Positions 1 to 6,959 of a stretch of 64,000 nucleotides of DNA are shown piece after piece. Within the stretch, counting starts at the first letter, position 1. Every line of letters begins with the position of its first letter. Origin of the DNA: Shewanella sp. UCD-KL21 (GTDB lineage: Bacteria > Pseudomonadota > Gammaproteobacteria > Enterobacterales > Shewanellaceae); NCBI RefSeq assembly GCF_001957135.1, contig NZ_MPHK01000001.1, forward strand, positions 186,001 to 250,000, in the 5' to 3' direction. The position numbers were made by a program, and so were the translations under genes. The notes beneath the pieces are model-generated. The model was not told the origin of the DNA. It did not search any database and saw nothing but the letters and a program-made list of their open reading frames with translations.

Positions 1-103
1 AAGGCGTCTACCAAATGTGTTTGGTCAAAATTGAGGCGGCATTGTAGTGTAAAATGGCTTTAATGTCTTTGCTAAGTTAGCAACTGACGCCGCGCTCAAA
101 GGC

Positions 104-931
104 TTAAAAGTTATTTTTCCATTCTCTGAGTAAAGTAAACGTCTGTAGTGCTGTTGGTTTTTCAACTTGAAACTTAGCAGCGATGACTTGTTTTATTTCT
201 TTACTGTTAGTTCTTAAAAATGGGTTTATGGCTAATTCTGTTGCGATTGTAGTTGGAATTGTAGCCATATTGTTATTACGAGATAAGGTAACTGACTGAC
301 TGTATTGCTGCAACGCTTTATTGTTAGGTTCTGCTTGTAACGCAAATTTAAGATTAGCTGCGGTATATTCATGGGCGCAGTAAACTTGGGTGTTAGGTGG
401 CAAGTCAGCAAGTTTTGCTAACGAGTTTGCCATTTGTTCAGCTGTGCCTTCAAATAGTCTACCGCAGCCACCACTGAATAAGGTATCGCCACAAAATAGT
501 GCGCCACTGCTATTTGCATCACTAGCGTTTGAGTCACTGTTGGTGTTAGTTAACGGCTGATAAAAATAAGCAATATGACCTGAAGTATGACCGGGCACGC
601 TAATGACACTTAAAGCGTTATCAAGCCCATTAAGCGTTAGTAAAGCTTCACCTTTAATAGGATAAGTTATACCGGCAATGTGTTCAGTTTCAGGGCCATA
701 AACCTCGAGCTTATTATTAAAAGCTTGCTGTAATTGCGCAATGCCACCAGTGTGATCTGCATGATGGTGAGTGATCAGTATCCCCGCCAGTTCTAATGGC
801 GAGCCCTTGAGGTAATCGAGCACACTTTGGCCACAGCCTGGGTCTACAACATAGGCTTGATTGCTATTTTTTTGATGTATAAGCCAAATGTAGTTGTCAT
901 TAAACGCTGAAATACCGATGACTGAAAGCAT
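104..931 (-). CDS. gloB: Hydroxyacylglutathione hydrolase (glyoxalase II)
   Basis: Hydrolyses S-D-lactoylglutathione to D-lactate and glutathione, the second step of methylglyoxal detoxification, in the cytoplasm. The metallo-beta-lactamase signature THHHADHTGG lies near residue 55 and a later metal-ligand region reads GHTSGH. The N-terminus ISAFNDNYIW is typical of the family. I start at the internal ATG (931) because family members begin just before this motif and GGA sits about 7 bases upstream; an ATG at 943 would add four residues. An Asn/Ser/Asp-rich insert near residues 130-145 lengthens it slightly. Its divergent neighbour is a YafS-like methyltransferase, as in E. coli. The partner gloA lies far away at 53 kb. 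Confidence 0.95.
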   Translation of the reverse strand: MLSVIGISAFNDNYIWLIHQKNSNQAYVVDPGCGQSVLDYLKGSPLELAGILITHHHADHTGGIAQLQQAFNNKLEVYGPETEHIAGITYPIKGEALLTLNGLDNALSVISVPGHTSGHIAYFYQPLTNTNSDSNASDANSSGALFCGDTLFSGGCGRLFEGTAEQMANSLAKLADLPPNTQVYCAHEYTAANLKFALQAEPNNKALQQYSQSVTLSRNNNMATIPTTIATELAINPFLRTNSKEIKQVIAAKFQVEKPTALQTFTLLREWKNNF

Positions 932-1221
932 GATTAAATCCATAAGTGAAATCTTACCGCTAGGTTAACGGATTATATGTAAAAGGCCAATAGAGGGAAT
1001 ATGCTTGGGCTGCACTAGTCTTGCATACTGTTACATTTACAACAAACAACAGGCTGAAGTGACTAAATAAGCTTATGTAAAGGCGCTAATTAACAATAAA
1101 TTTAAAACTTTATTCGTCCCTTTTTTAAATGATAACGACCATGGGAAAAATGCTAACGACAAAGAGCTAGAAGTCGTTATACTCAACCTAGGGCTTTTGA
1201 AATTAAGGGAGTATCAGGTTA

Positions 1222-1956
1222 ATGTCGATAAATCAAAAACCACAATCATGGCAAGAGTTACCCTGTGGTGATGAGATTCAATTGGCCCTAGAACAAAAGT
1301 TAACTGATTGGTGGCCGAGGATTTTTGGTTACCATTTATTAAAGCTAGGTGCGCTTAGCGCTCAAGTGTCTAGTTTACATTGCAATATTGCGCGGCATTT
1401 TTCGATTCATGATGCCCAAGGCGCATCCATTCAAGCCGATCCCCATCATTTACCCCTACAAACTAGCACCATGGATGCCGTGCTGATGAGCTTTTTGATG
1501 GAATTTGAACATGACCCATATCGTTTATTACGGGAAGTTGACCGAGTAATGATTTCCGGCGGCTATATTTTTGTTTGTGGTTTTAACCCGGTCAGTACTG
1601 CCTTTATGGGCAAGCTTCTACCTAAATATCAAACTCAATTACCTTGGTGTGGTCAGTTTTTTATGCCTGCAAGGGTAAAGGATTGGTTAGGTTTATTAGG
1701 GTATCAAATCCTGCAGGATGAACGATTTATTTATCACCCTTTGCTTGGACAAATGAACCAAGGTCGCTGGTGGCAAAACCGATTAGAAAAGTGGTTACCA
1801 GGCGTTGGCAGTGTCTATTTGATTGTGGCCAGAAAAATGGAGTCGCCATTAACGCCCATCAGGGAAAAGCGAAAAGCACGTACTCGTCAATGGGCAACAG
1901 CGCCGACAGCAGGCAGAGCAGGTCACAGCAAACACTCTAAAGTGCTCTCAAAATAA
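1222..1956 (+). CDS. yafS: YafS-like SAM-dependent methyltransferase
   Basis: A 244-residue protein of the class I methyltransferase type (Methyltransf_11-like). The stretch ending in LREVDRVMISGGYIFVCGFNP matches the post-motif III region of such enzymes (acidic loop, helix, strand with GG). The classical GxGxG motif I is poorly kept: the N-terminal region reads GYHLLKLGAL. This is also seen in YafS relatives as far as I recall. The tail from about residue 210 is Lys/Arg-rich and looks disordered. GGGAG precedes the ATG. Position between divergent gloB and convergent rnhA matches E. coli yafS, which supports the name. The substrate is unknown. Confidence 0.75.
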   Translation: MSINQKPQSWQELPCGDEIQLALEQKLTDWWPRIFGYHLLKLGALSAQVSSLHCNIARHFSIHDAQGASIQADPHHLPLQTSTMDAVLMSFLMEFEHDPYRLLREVDRVMISGGYIFVCGFNPVSTAFMGKLLPKYQTQLPWCGQFFMPARVKDWLGLLGYQILQDERFIYHPLLGQMNQGRWWQNRLEKWLPGVGSVYLIVARKMESPLTPIREKRKARTRQWATAPTAGRAGHSKHSKVLSK

Positions 1957-1963
1957 GTTACAG

Positions 1964-1992
1964 CGTATAGCCAATAATGTATTGGCTATACG
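1964..1992. terminator. Perfect hairpin between convergent genes
   Basis: A 13-bp perfect inverted repeat (CGTATAGCCAATA and its complement) with a 3-base ATG loop sits between the convergent methyltransferase and rnhA. There is no clean T-tract on either side, so it may act as an RNA-stabilising or weak bidirectional terminator hairpin. Confidence 0.5.
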
Positions 1993-2012
1993 ACAGATTT
2001 GGGCTTTTGACT

Positions 2013-2520
<508 letters not shown>

Positions 2521-2571
2521 TAAACATTTCGGCAATTATACCTAAATTATTATCAATTAATTGAGTTACCT

Positions 2572-3306
2572 ATGAATATTATTTCAGGCGCCAGTCGCCA
2601 AATCATTTTAGATACTGAAACAACCGGTATGAATCAGGCAGGCGGCCCCGTTTATATTGGCCATAGAATTATCGAAATTGGTTGTGTTGAAGTGATTGAC
2701 CGTAAACTAACCGGTCGTACTTATCATCAATATATCAATCCAGGTCAGTTAATTGATCCAGAAGCCATTGAAGTACATGGTATTACTGATGAGCGAGTTG
2801 CTAAAGAACCGCGGTTTCATCAAATCGCACAAGAGTTTATCGACTTTATTGCCGGTGCTGAAATTGTCGCACATAACGCACCGTTTGATATCAGTTTTAT
2901 GGATCATGAATTTAGTCAGCTTAGGCCCCAAGGCCCCAAGTCAGCAGATATCTGTGCCATTCTCGATTCGCTAGACATTGCAAAATACCTGCATCCTGGT
3001 CAAAAAAATAATCTAGATGCACTCAGTAAACGTTACGGTATCGATACCTCTAGGCGTACCTATCACGGCGCACTATTGGATGCTGAAATCCTTGCTGATG
3101 TTTACTTAGTGATGACAGGTGGACAAATTGGCTTTAATTTATCAAATGAAAAAGTGGGTCAAGAAGGTGGCGGCATACAATTAATTGATCAAAATGAGTT
3201 TAATCTTAAAGTGATCCAAGCAACGGCCGATGAATTAGTATCACACGATGAAAGACTTGATTTAGTAAAAAAATCAGGGAAATGCCTCTGGAGAGGTGAA
3301 GCATAA
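2572..3306 (+). CDS. dnaQ: DNA polymerase III epsilon subunit (3'-5' proofreading exonuclease)
   Basis: Proofreading exonuclease of the replicative polymerase core. The DEDDh motifs are present: ExoI DTETTG with D14/E16, ExoII HNAPFDISFMDHEF, and ExoIII HGALLDAEILADVYL with the HxxxxxD pattern. A C-terminal Gln-rich then helical segment, used by the family to bind the alpha subunit, follows residue 185. Length 244 compares with 243 in E. coli. The next gene starts 3 bases after the stop, suggesting co-transcription. Confidence 0.96.
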   Translation: MNIISGASRQIILDTETTGMNQAGGPVYIGHRIIEIGCVEVIDRKLTGRTYHQYINPGQLIDPEAIEVHGITDERVAKEPRFHQIAQEFIDFIAGAEIVAHNAPFDISFMDHEFSQLRPQGPKSADICAILDSLDIAKYLHPGQKNNLDALSKRYGIDTSRRTYHGALLDAEILADVYLVMTGGQIGFNLSNEKVGQEGGGIQLIDQNEFNLKVIQATADELVSHDERLDLVKKSGKCLWRGEA

Positions 3307-3308
3307 AA

Positions 3309-4610
3309 GTGAGCTTAATGAAATCATACTGTCTGGCGGTTATTTTTATCTTAGTTGCTACCGTTACGCCACAATTGGCAACCGCGGTGCCTTATACCCA
3401 AGCAAGTGAGTTACAGAATAGATTTCGTATTGATCATATGGTCGATGAAGTGACCTTATTGGTGCAAAGAACCTATGGCTCTGCGCCAGTGATAATCGTG
3501 TTGCCTGACGGTTCCAAATGGTATTCCGAAAGGCACCCTGATAATGTCAATTGGGTCGATGGCTTAACTGGCGATATGATTAAAATCAACAATCCGATGC
3601 CCGGTCCTTGGCAATTAATCGGCAGTTTAGCCCCTAATTCCACTATCCAAAAAGTATCGCAACTTGAAATTGACGTTGAGCATATCCCGCAGCCTCTATT
3701 TCAAGGTGAACGCTTAAAAGTCACTGCTAAGTTACTTGGTGACGGCTTAACGGTTCGTCTACCTGGGCTTGATTACATGCTTGAATGGACGGTTAAATTT
3801 GCCAGCCATCATAAAAATACCGAAGCCAACTTTACTACCGGCACTGTCACAGTTGGTTCTTACAGAGATAATGGTGAAGGTTTGGATGAGACCCCCGATG
3901 ATGGGGTGTTTACGGGCAAACATAATTTAAACCAACCTTGGGGAAGCTACACCTTAAGTGTTGTCGCGCGAAATAATGTATTTGAGCGTGAAATTAGCTA
4001 CCCAATTTATTTATCAGAAATTCCCATTCAAGTTGAAGTAATTGAACCCGCCGATAAATTAACCGGCGTTTGGCAGATTCAAATAAATGTTGATGATGAA
4101 ATACTCAAACTTGAGCAAACCCACATTCAATTCGATATCGTAGGCCCAGCAGGGCTTAAGTTACCAATTGTTGTTAATGAGCTCACTGAATCACCAGCTT
4201 TAGTCGCGATACCACAAGTGACCGATTTTGGCAGTTATAGAATCAAAGGCAGCGTTGCCTCAACCAGTATTGCAGGGCGTGAGTTAATACTGGATTTACC
4301 GGAATTGTTTTTCAATTTAATTGAACCGCCTCAACCTCCACCCAGCGCTGAAGAGTTAGCCGCAAGAGCTGCGCAGCTAGCAGCGCAAGAAGAGCAAGCT
4401 GCAAAAGATAAGGCTATCGTGTGGATTGCATCGATTAATGGCGTGCTGTTAATCATAGGAGGGGTAGGGTTAATTTTTTGGCGTAAGAAACTTGCGTTAA
4501 ATAAAGCACTGGCAACAACCAAATTAAGACTTGAACAAGAAGCTGCGAAAAAAGGTGATATCACCGCTTCTATTGATGATTTTGATTTAACCATGCCAGA
4601 TGAAAAATAA
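3309..4610 (+). CDS. TIGR03503-like exported, membrane-anchored protein
   Basis: A 433-residue protein with an N-terminal signal peptide (hydrophobic stretch to about residue 25, ending near TAVPYTQ). A large extracytoplasmic region carries beta-rich, Ig-like character and two possible domains. Near residues 375-395 there is one transmembrane segment (IVWIASINGVLLIIGGVGLIFW), followed by a short charged tail. A Pro/Ala/Glu-rich hinge (PPQPPPSAEELAARAAQ) precedes the membrane span. I recognise this as the conserved Shewanella/Vibrio family TIGR03503, whose function is not established. The start is GTG at 3309, just behind dnaQ; an ATG at 3318 is an alternative. The layout suggests the bulk of the protein faces the periplasm. 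Confidence 0.7.
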   Translation: MSLMKSYCLAVIFILVATVTPQLATAVPYTQASELQNRFRIDHMVDEVTLLVQRTYGSAPVIIVLPDGSKWYSERHPDNVNWVDGLTGDMIKINNPMPGPWQLIGSLAPNSTIQKVSQLEIDVEHIPQPLFQGERLKVTAKLLGDGLTVRLPGLDYMLEWTVKFASHHKNTEANFTTGTVTVGSYRDNGEGLDETPDDGVFTGKHNLNQPWGSYTLSVVARNNVFEREISYPIYLSEIPIQVEVIEPADKLTGVWQIQINVDDEILKLEQTHIQFDIVGPAGLKLPIVVNELTESPALVAIPQVTDFGSYRIKGSVASTSIAGRELILDLPELFFNLIEPPQPPPSAEELAARAAQLAAQEEQAAKDKAIVWIASINGVLLIIGGVGLIFWRKKLALNKALATTKLRLEQEAAKKGDITASIDDFDLTMPDEK

Positions 4611-4730
4611 TTGTTTGTTGCTAATTATTATGAGCTTAGATTGAGTTGATCTCTTTTTAGTCAAAAAGTTTATAACTTAATCGCTGCTGTATATTTTTTA
4701 GCTAAACGGATAAAAACTTAAAAAAAACTG

Positions 4731-4759
4731 TTGACGGTTTTTGATGACGACCTTATTAT
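4731..4759 (+). promoter_or_regulatory. Sigma70-type promoter of the tRNA-Asp genes
   Basis: TTGACG (4731-4736), a 17-base spacer and TATTAT (4754-4759) lie 15 bases before the first tRNA-Asp. Both hexamers are near consensus and the spacing is optimal, as expected for a stable-RNA promoter. The -10 is followed by a short leader into the tRNA. Confidence 0.75.
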
Positions 4760-4774
4760 TCGTGCAACTTAAGT

Positions 4775-4851
4775 GGAGCGGTAGTTCAGTTGGTTAGAAT
4801 ACCGGCCTGTCACGCCGGGGGTCGCGGGTTCGAGTCCCGTCCGCTCCGCCA
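4775..4851 (+). tRNA. tRNA-Asp (GTC), first copy
   Basis: 77 bases beginning GGAGCGG and ending CCGCTCC-G-CCA, so the acceptor stem pairs fully and CCA is encoded. D-loop (AGTTGGTTAGA), anticodon loop with GTC (CCTGTCACG) and T-loop (GGTTCGAGTCC) are all canonical. It is identical to the copy at 4901. Confidence 0.98.
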
Positions 4852-4900
4852 GTTAAGTTACTTAAATTTTGTTTATCTGTATTACAGGTGACACAGTTTA

Positions 4901-4977
4901 GGAGCGGTAGTTCAGTTGGTTAGAATACCGGCCTGTCACGCCGGGGGTCGCGGGTTCGAGTCCCGTCCGCTCCGCCA
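4901..4977 (+). tRNA. tRNA-Asp (GTC), second copy
   Basis: Identical over 77 bases to the copy at 4775, 49 bases downstream, and probably on the same transcript. It is followed directly by a strong intrinsic terminator. The 3' 46 bases of this gene, with the terminator, are repeated twice more downstream as broken copies. Confidence 0.98.
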
Positions 4978-4985
4978 AACAGATT

Positions 4986-5014
4986 AGCCCTTGTCATAAG
5001 ACAAGGGCTTTTTT
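4986..5014 (+). terminator. Intrinsic terminator of the tRNA-Asp operon
   Basis: A 10-bp GC-rich stem (AGCCCTTGTC / GACAAGGGCT) with an ATAA loop runs into six T residues. The same hairpin recurs at 5192-5215, where an insertion sequence has separated it from its T-run, and in degraded form after 6670. Confidence 0.9.
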
Positions 5015-5057
5015 GTGCCTAAAATTTATGATGATGTGCTTATTTTAATGAATTAGT
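5010..5057. repeat. 48-bp direct repeat, copy 1 (post-tRNA spacer)
   Basis: The 48 bases following the tRNA-Asp terminator (TTTTGTGCCTAAAATTTATG and on to AATTAGT) recur at 6525-6572, immediately right of the insertion sequence, with one extra T context. This shows that the tRNA end, terminator and spacer were duplicated before the IS arrived. A 13-bp direct repeat (around AATTGAATTGGCT) lies just downstream at about 5056-5083. Confidence 0.85.
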
Positions 5058-5106
5058 AATTGAATTGGCTAATTGAATTGGCTAAATGAATACGTCGAAT
5101 TAAAGC

Positions 5107-5183
5107 GCAGTTGGTTACTTTTTATTAGTGATCCCAACCTGTCACGCCGGGGGTCGCGGGTTCGAGTCCCGTCCGCTCCGCCA
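5107..5183 (+). pseudogene. tRNA-Asp remnant (3' half), copy 2
   Basis: Bases 5138-5183 are identical to the last 46 bases of tRNA-Asp, from the anticodon arm to CCA. The 5' part is replaced by GCAGTTGGTTACTTTTTATT and following AT-rich sequence, which keeps only a D-loop-like CAGTTGGTTA. No sequence can pair as the 5' acceptor strand, so a functional tRNA cannot form. The intact terminator hairpin follows at 5192. Confidence 0.85.
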
Positions 5184-5191
5184 AACAGATT

Positions 5192-5215
5192 AGCCCTTGT
5201 CATAAGACAAGGGCT
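5192..5215 (+). terminator. tRNA-Asp terminator hairpin split from its T-run by the IS
   Basis: Same stem as at 4986. The T-tract that should follow is now found at 6525-6529, on the far side of the insertion sequence. Confidence 0.8.
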
Positions 5216-5222
5216 TAATTAG

Positions 5223-5234
5223 ATGGTCCGCCTC
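5223..5234 (+). repeat. Left subterminal inverted repeat of the IS
   Basis: ATGGTCCGCCTC. It pairs perfectly with 6510-6521 and, with one mismatch, with 5269-5280 just before the transposase start codon. Confidence 0.88.
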
Positions 5235-5281
5235 ACCCCTAAGCTAAACTTAGAGTTTGGCAATCAAAGAGGCGAACCATC

Positions 5282-6277
5282 ATGTCTACTATTAAAGTCA
5301 TTGGAATCGATTTAGGCAAATCTTCTTTTCACCTTGTTGGGCATGATCACACTGGTCGTGAACAATTACGTCAACACTTAAGCCGTTCAAAGCTCATTCA
5401 ATTTTTATCACAAACAGCTCAAACTACGATAGCAATGGAATCATGTGGTGGTTCCCACTGGTTGGCAAGAAAATGCCAAGCCCTCGGTCATGAGGTTAAA
5501 CTCATTCCCCCGCAGTACGTTAAGCCTTACGTTAAAACCAATAAAAATGATTACATCGATGCTGATGCGATCGCAGAAGCGTCAACACGCCCGTCGATGC
5601 GCTTTGTGGGCGTAAAAACTGAAGCCGCACAAGTTATCTCTGTGATTCAACGCATTCGCGCCAGCTATGTTAAAGAACGTACAGCATGCATGTCGCGCAT
5701 TGGGGCTATCTTGCTTGAATTTGGTATGAGCTTTCCTAAAGGGCATGGCAAGATGAAAGTTTTGTTTCAATGGCTCGCTGACAACGGCGAACCGCTTCCT
5801 GCCATGTTGATGCAAGAATTGCTAGAGCACCATGAGTACTATTTACAGCTTAATAAGCGTATCGCAGGGCAGGATAAAAAGCTGAAACAGCTTGTCGAGC
5901 AAAATGAAGATGCTCAACTACTGAAGTCTATCCCAGGTGTGGGGGATTTAACGGCGAGTCAGTGTTTAGCCGATATCTCTGATGCAGGTAACTTTAAAAA
6001 TGGACGACAGTTAGCCGCGTGGATAGGATTAGTGCCGCACCAATACTCCACAGGCGGTAAAACCACGTTGTTGGGGATAAGTAAGCGTGGTAACAAAGCG
6101 TTAAGGACCTTGTTTATCCACGGAGCACGGTCAATTTTATCGAGGCCAGACGTTGCGGTTGCGGTGTTTGGTGAATGGATACTTGAGCTTAGAGCGAGAA
6201 AGCCATTTAATGTCGCAGTCGTAGCATTAGCGAATAAATTGGTACGAATAGCGTGGTCGGTGTTATCGACCAAGTGA
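5282..6277 (+). CDS. IS110/IS1111-family DEDD transposase
   Basis: 331-residue recombinase. The N-terminal RuvC-like domain (DEDD_Tnp_IS110) opens with GIDLGKSSFHLVG, carrying the first Asp, followed by a Glu region (AMESCGG) and the DYIDADAIAEA block with further acidic residues. The C-terminal Transposase_20 domain begins near residue 210 (LKSIPGVGDLTAS) and includes the SKRGNKALR segment with the family's conserved serine. Length is usual for the family and the frame is intact, so the element may be active. The sequence GAGGCGAACCAT just before the ATG is both the likely ribosome binding region and one arm of a hairpin with the left inverted repeat. Confidence 0.93.
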   Translation: MSTIKVIGIDLGKSSFHLVGHDHTGREQLRQHLSRSKLIQFLSQTAQTTIAMESCGGSHWLARKCQALGHEVKLIPPQYVKPYVKTNKNDYIDADAIAEASTRPSMRFVGVKTEAAQVISVIQRIRASYVKERTACMSRIGAILLEFGMSFPKGHGKMKVLFQWLADNGEPLPAMLMQELLEHHEYYLQLNKRIAGQDKKLKQLVEQNEDAQLLKSIPGVGDLTASQCLADISDAGNFKNGRQLAAWIGLVPHQYSTGGKTTLLGISKRGNKALRTLFIHGARSILSRPDVAVAVFGEWILELRARKPFNVAVVALANKLVRIAWSVLSTK

Positions 6278-6509
6278 GCCTTTGAAATTAGAGTTTAACC
6301 CGAGTTTGCAGATGATAGAGAAGATGACAGAACGGTCAGACCACTAGATTGAAGACCTGACACAAAAAACAGCAACGCAGTATGCTTTTGGCTTTTTGAG
6401 GACAATCTAGCGCGGAACTCATCGTGGAGCGGGTGGTAAGCACCTAATGAAGACTCCGAATACATTAGCGCAAACCAACCTCGTTATCGAAAATATCATT
6501 TGCAATAAC
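6278..6509 (+). ncRNA. Predicted bridge/seek RNA region of the IS
   Basis: Non-coding right end of the IS, between the transposase stop and the right inverted repeat. IS1111-group elements are known to encode their target-and-donor guide RNA on this side, whereas IS110-group elements do so on the left. The stretch contains GGCTTTTTG (6390-6398), which matches the target GGCTTTTTTG at the insertion point apart from one T. That is what a target guide might look like, but the match is T-rich. RNA ends and fold were not determined. Confidence 0.4.
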
Positions 6510-6521
6510 GAGGCGGACCAT
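6510..6521 (-). repeat. Right subterminal inverted repeat of the IS
   Basis: GAGGCGGACCAT, the exact complement of 5223-5234, three bases inside the right end. Confidence 0.88.
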
Positions 6522-6524
6522 ACA

Positions 6525-6572
6525 TTTTTGTGCCTAAAATTTATGATGATGTGCTTATTTTAATGAATTAGT
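6525..6572. repeat. 48-bp direct repeat, copy 2
   Basis: Matches 5010-5057. It supplies the T-run and spacer that belong to the terminator hairpin at 5192, showing continuity across the inserted IS. Confidence 0.85.
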
Positions 6573-6593
6573 TAAATGAGTTTAATGAAAGTA

Positions 6594-6670
6594 GCAGTTG
6601 GTTACTTTTTATTAGTGATCCCAGCCTGTCACGCCGGGGGGCGCGGGTTCGAGTCCCGTGAGCTGTGCCA
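6594..6670 (+). pseudogene. tRNA-Asp remnant, copy 3
   Basis: Aligns base for base over 77 positions with the remnant at 5107-5183, with a handful of changes (for example GGGGGGCG for GGGGGTCG in the variable region and a mutated acceptor strand GAGCTGTGCCA). It is followed by a decayed terminator in which the TTGTCATAAG piece occurs twice. The remaining 290 bp to the antiporter start show nothing else I recognise. Confidence 0.8.
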
Positions 6671-6959
6671 AACAGATTAGCCCCTGTCATAAGTCCTTGT
6701 CATAAGCCCTTTACTAATTTCATACCTGTATTTATGTCATTGAATGTACTTATCTTAAGCTGAGTCTATTGTTCAGCGGCTTTATAAGGAAAATTATTAA
6801 GCTTTAGATACTTCAAATCAGCAGGTTATAAGGTTAACGTTAAGTTAAATTATTACGGTAGATGTTTTAATTAAGCCTTGCTCTGATGTGCAATTTAGTA
6901 TTTTATTGAAGGTACAAACTCGCGATCTGTATCGCAGAAAATATAAAAAGGAATTGTCC

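Larger units (their letters stand above)
5216..6524 (+). mobile_element. IS1111-group insertion sequence (IS110 family)
   Basis: About 1309 bp. Perfect 12-bp subterminal inverted repeats, ATGGTCCGCCTC (5223-5234) and GAGGCGGACCAT (6510-6521), lie 7 bases inside the left end and 3 bases inside the right end. That offset is the signature of the IS1111 group. Ends are placed by comparison with the uninterrupted copy at 4986-5057: removing 5216-6524 restores hairpin plus six T plus GTGCC exactly, with no target-site duplication. It carries one transposase gene and about 230 bp of non-coding DNA on the right, where this group is known to encode its guide (bridge/seek) RNA. Confidence 0.88.

Noticed and set aside
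5138..5183. Third functional tRNA-Asp
   Set aside because: Only the 3' 46 bases match; the 5' acceptor strand and D-arm cannot pair.
6625..6670. Fourth functional tRNA-Asp
   Set aside because: 3' half only, with extra mutations in the variable region and acceptor strand.
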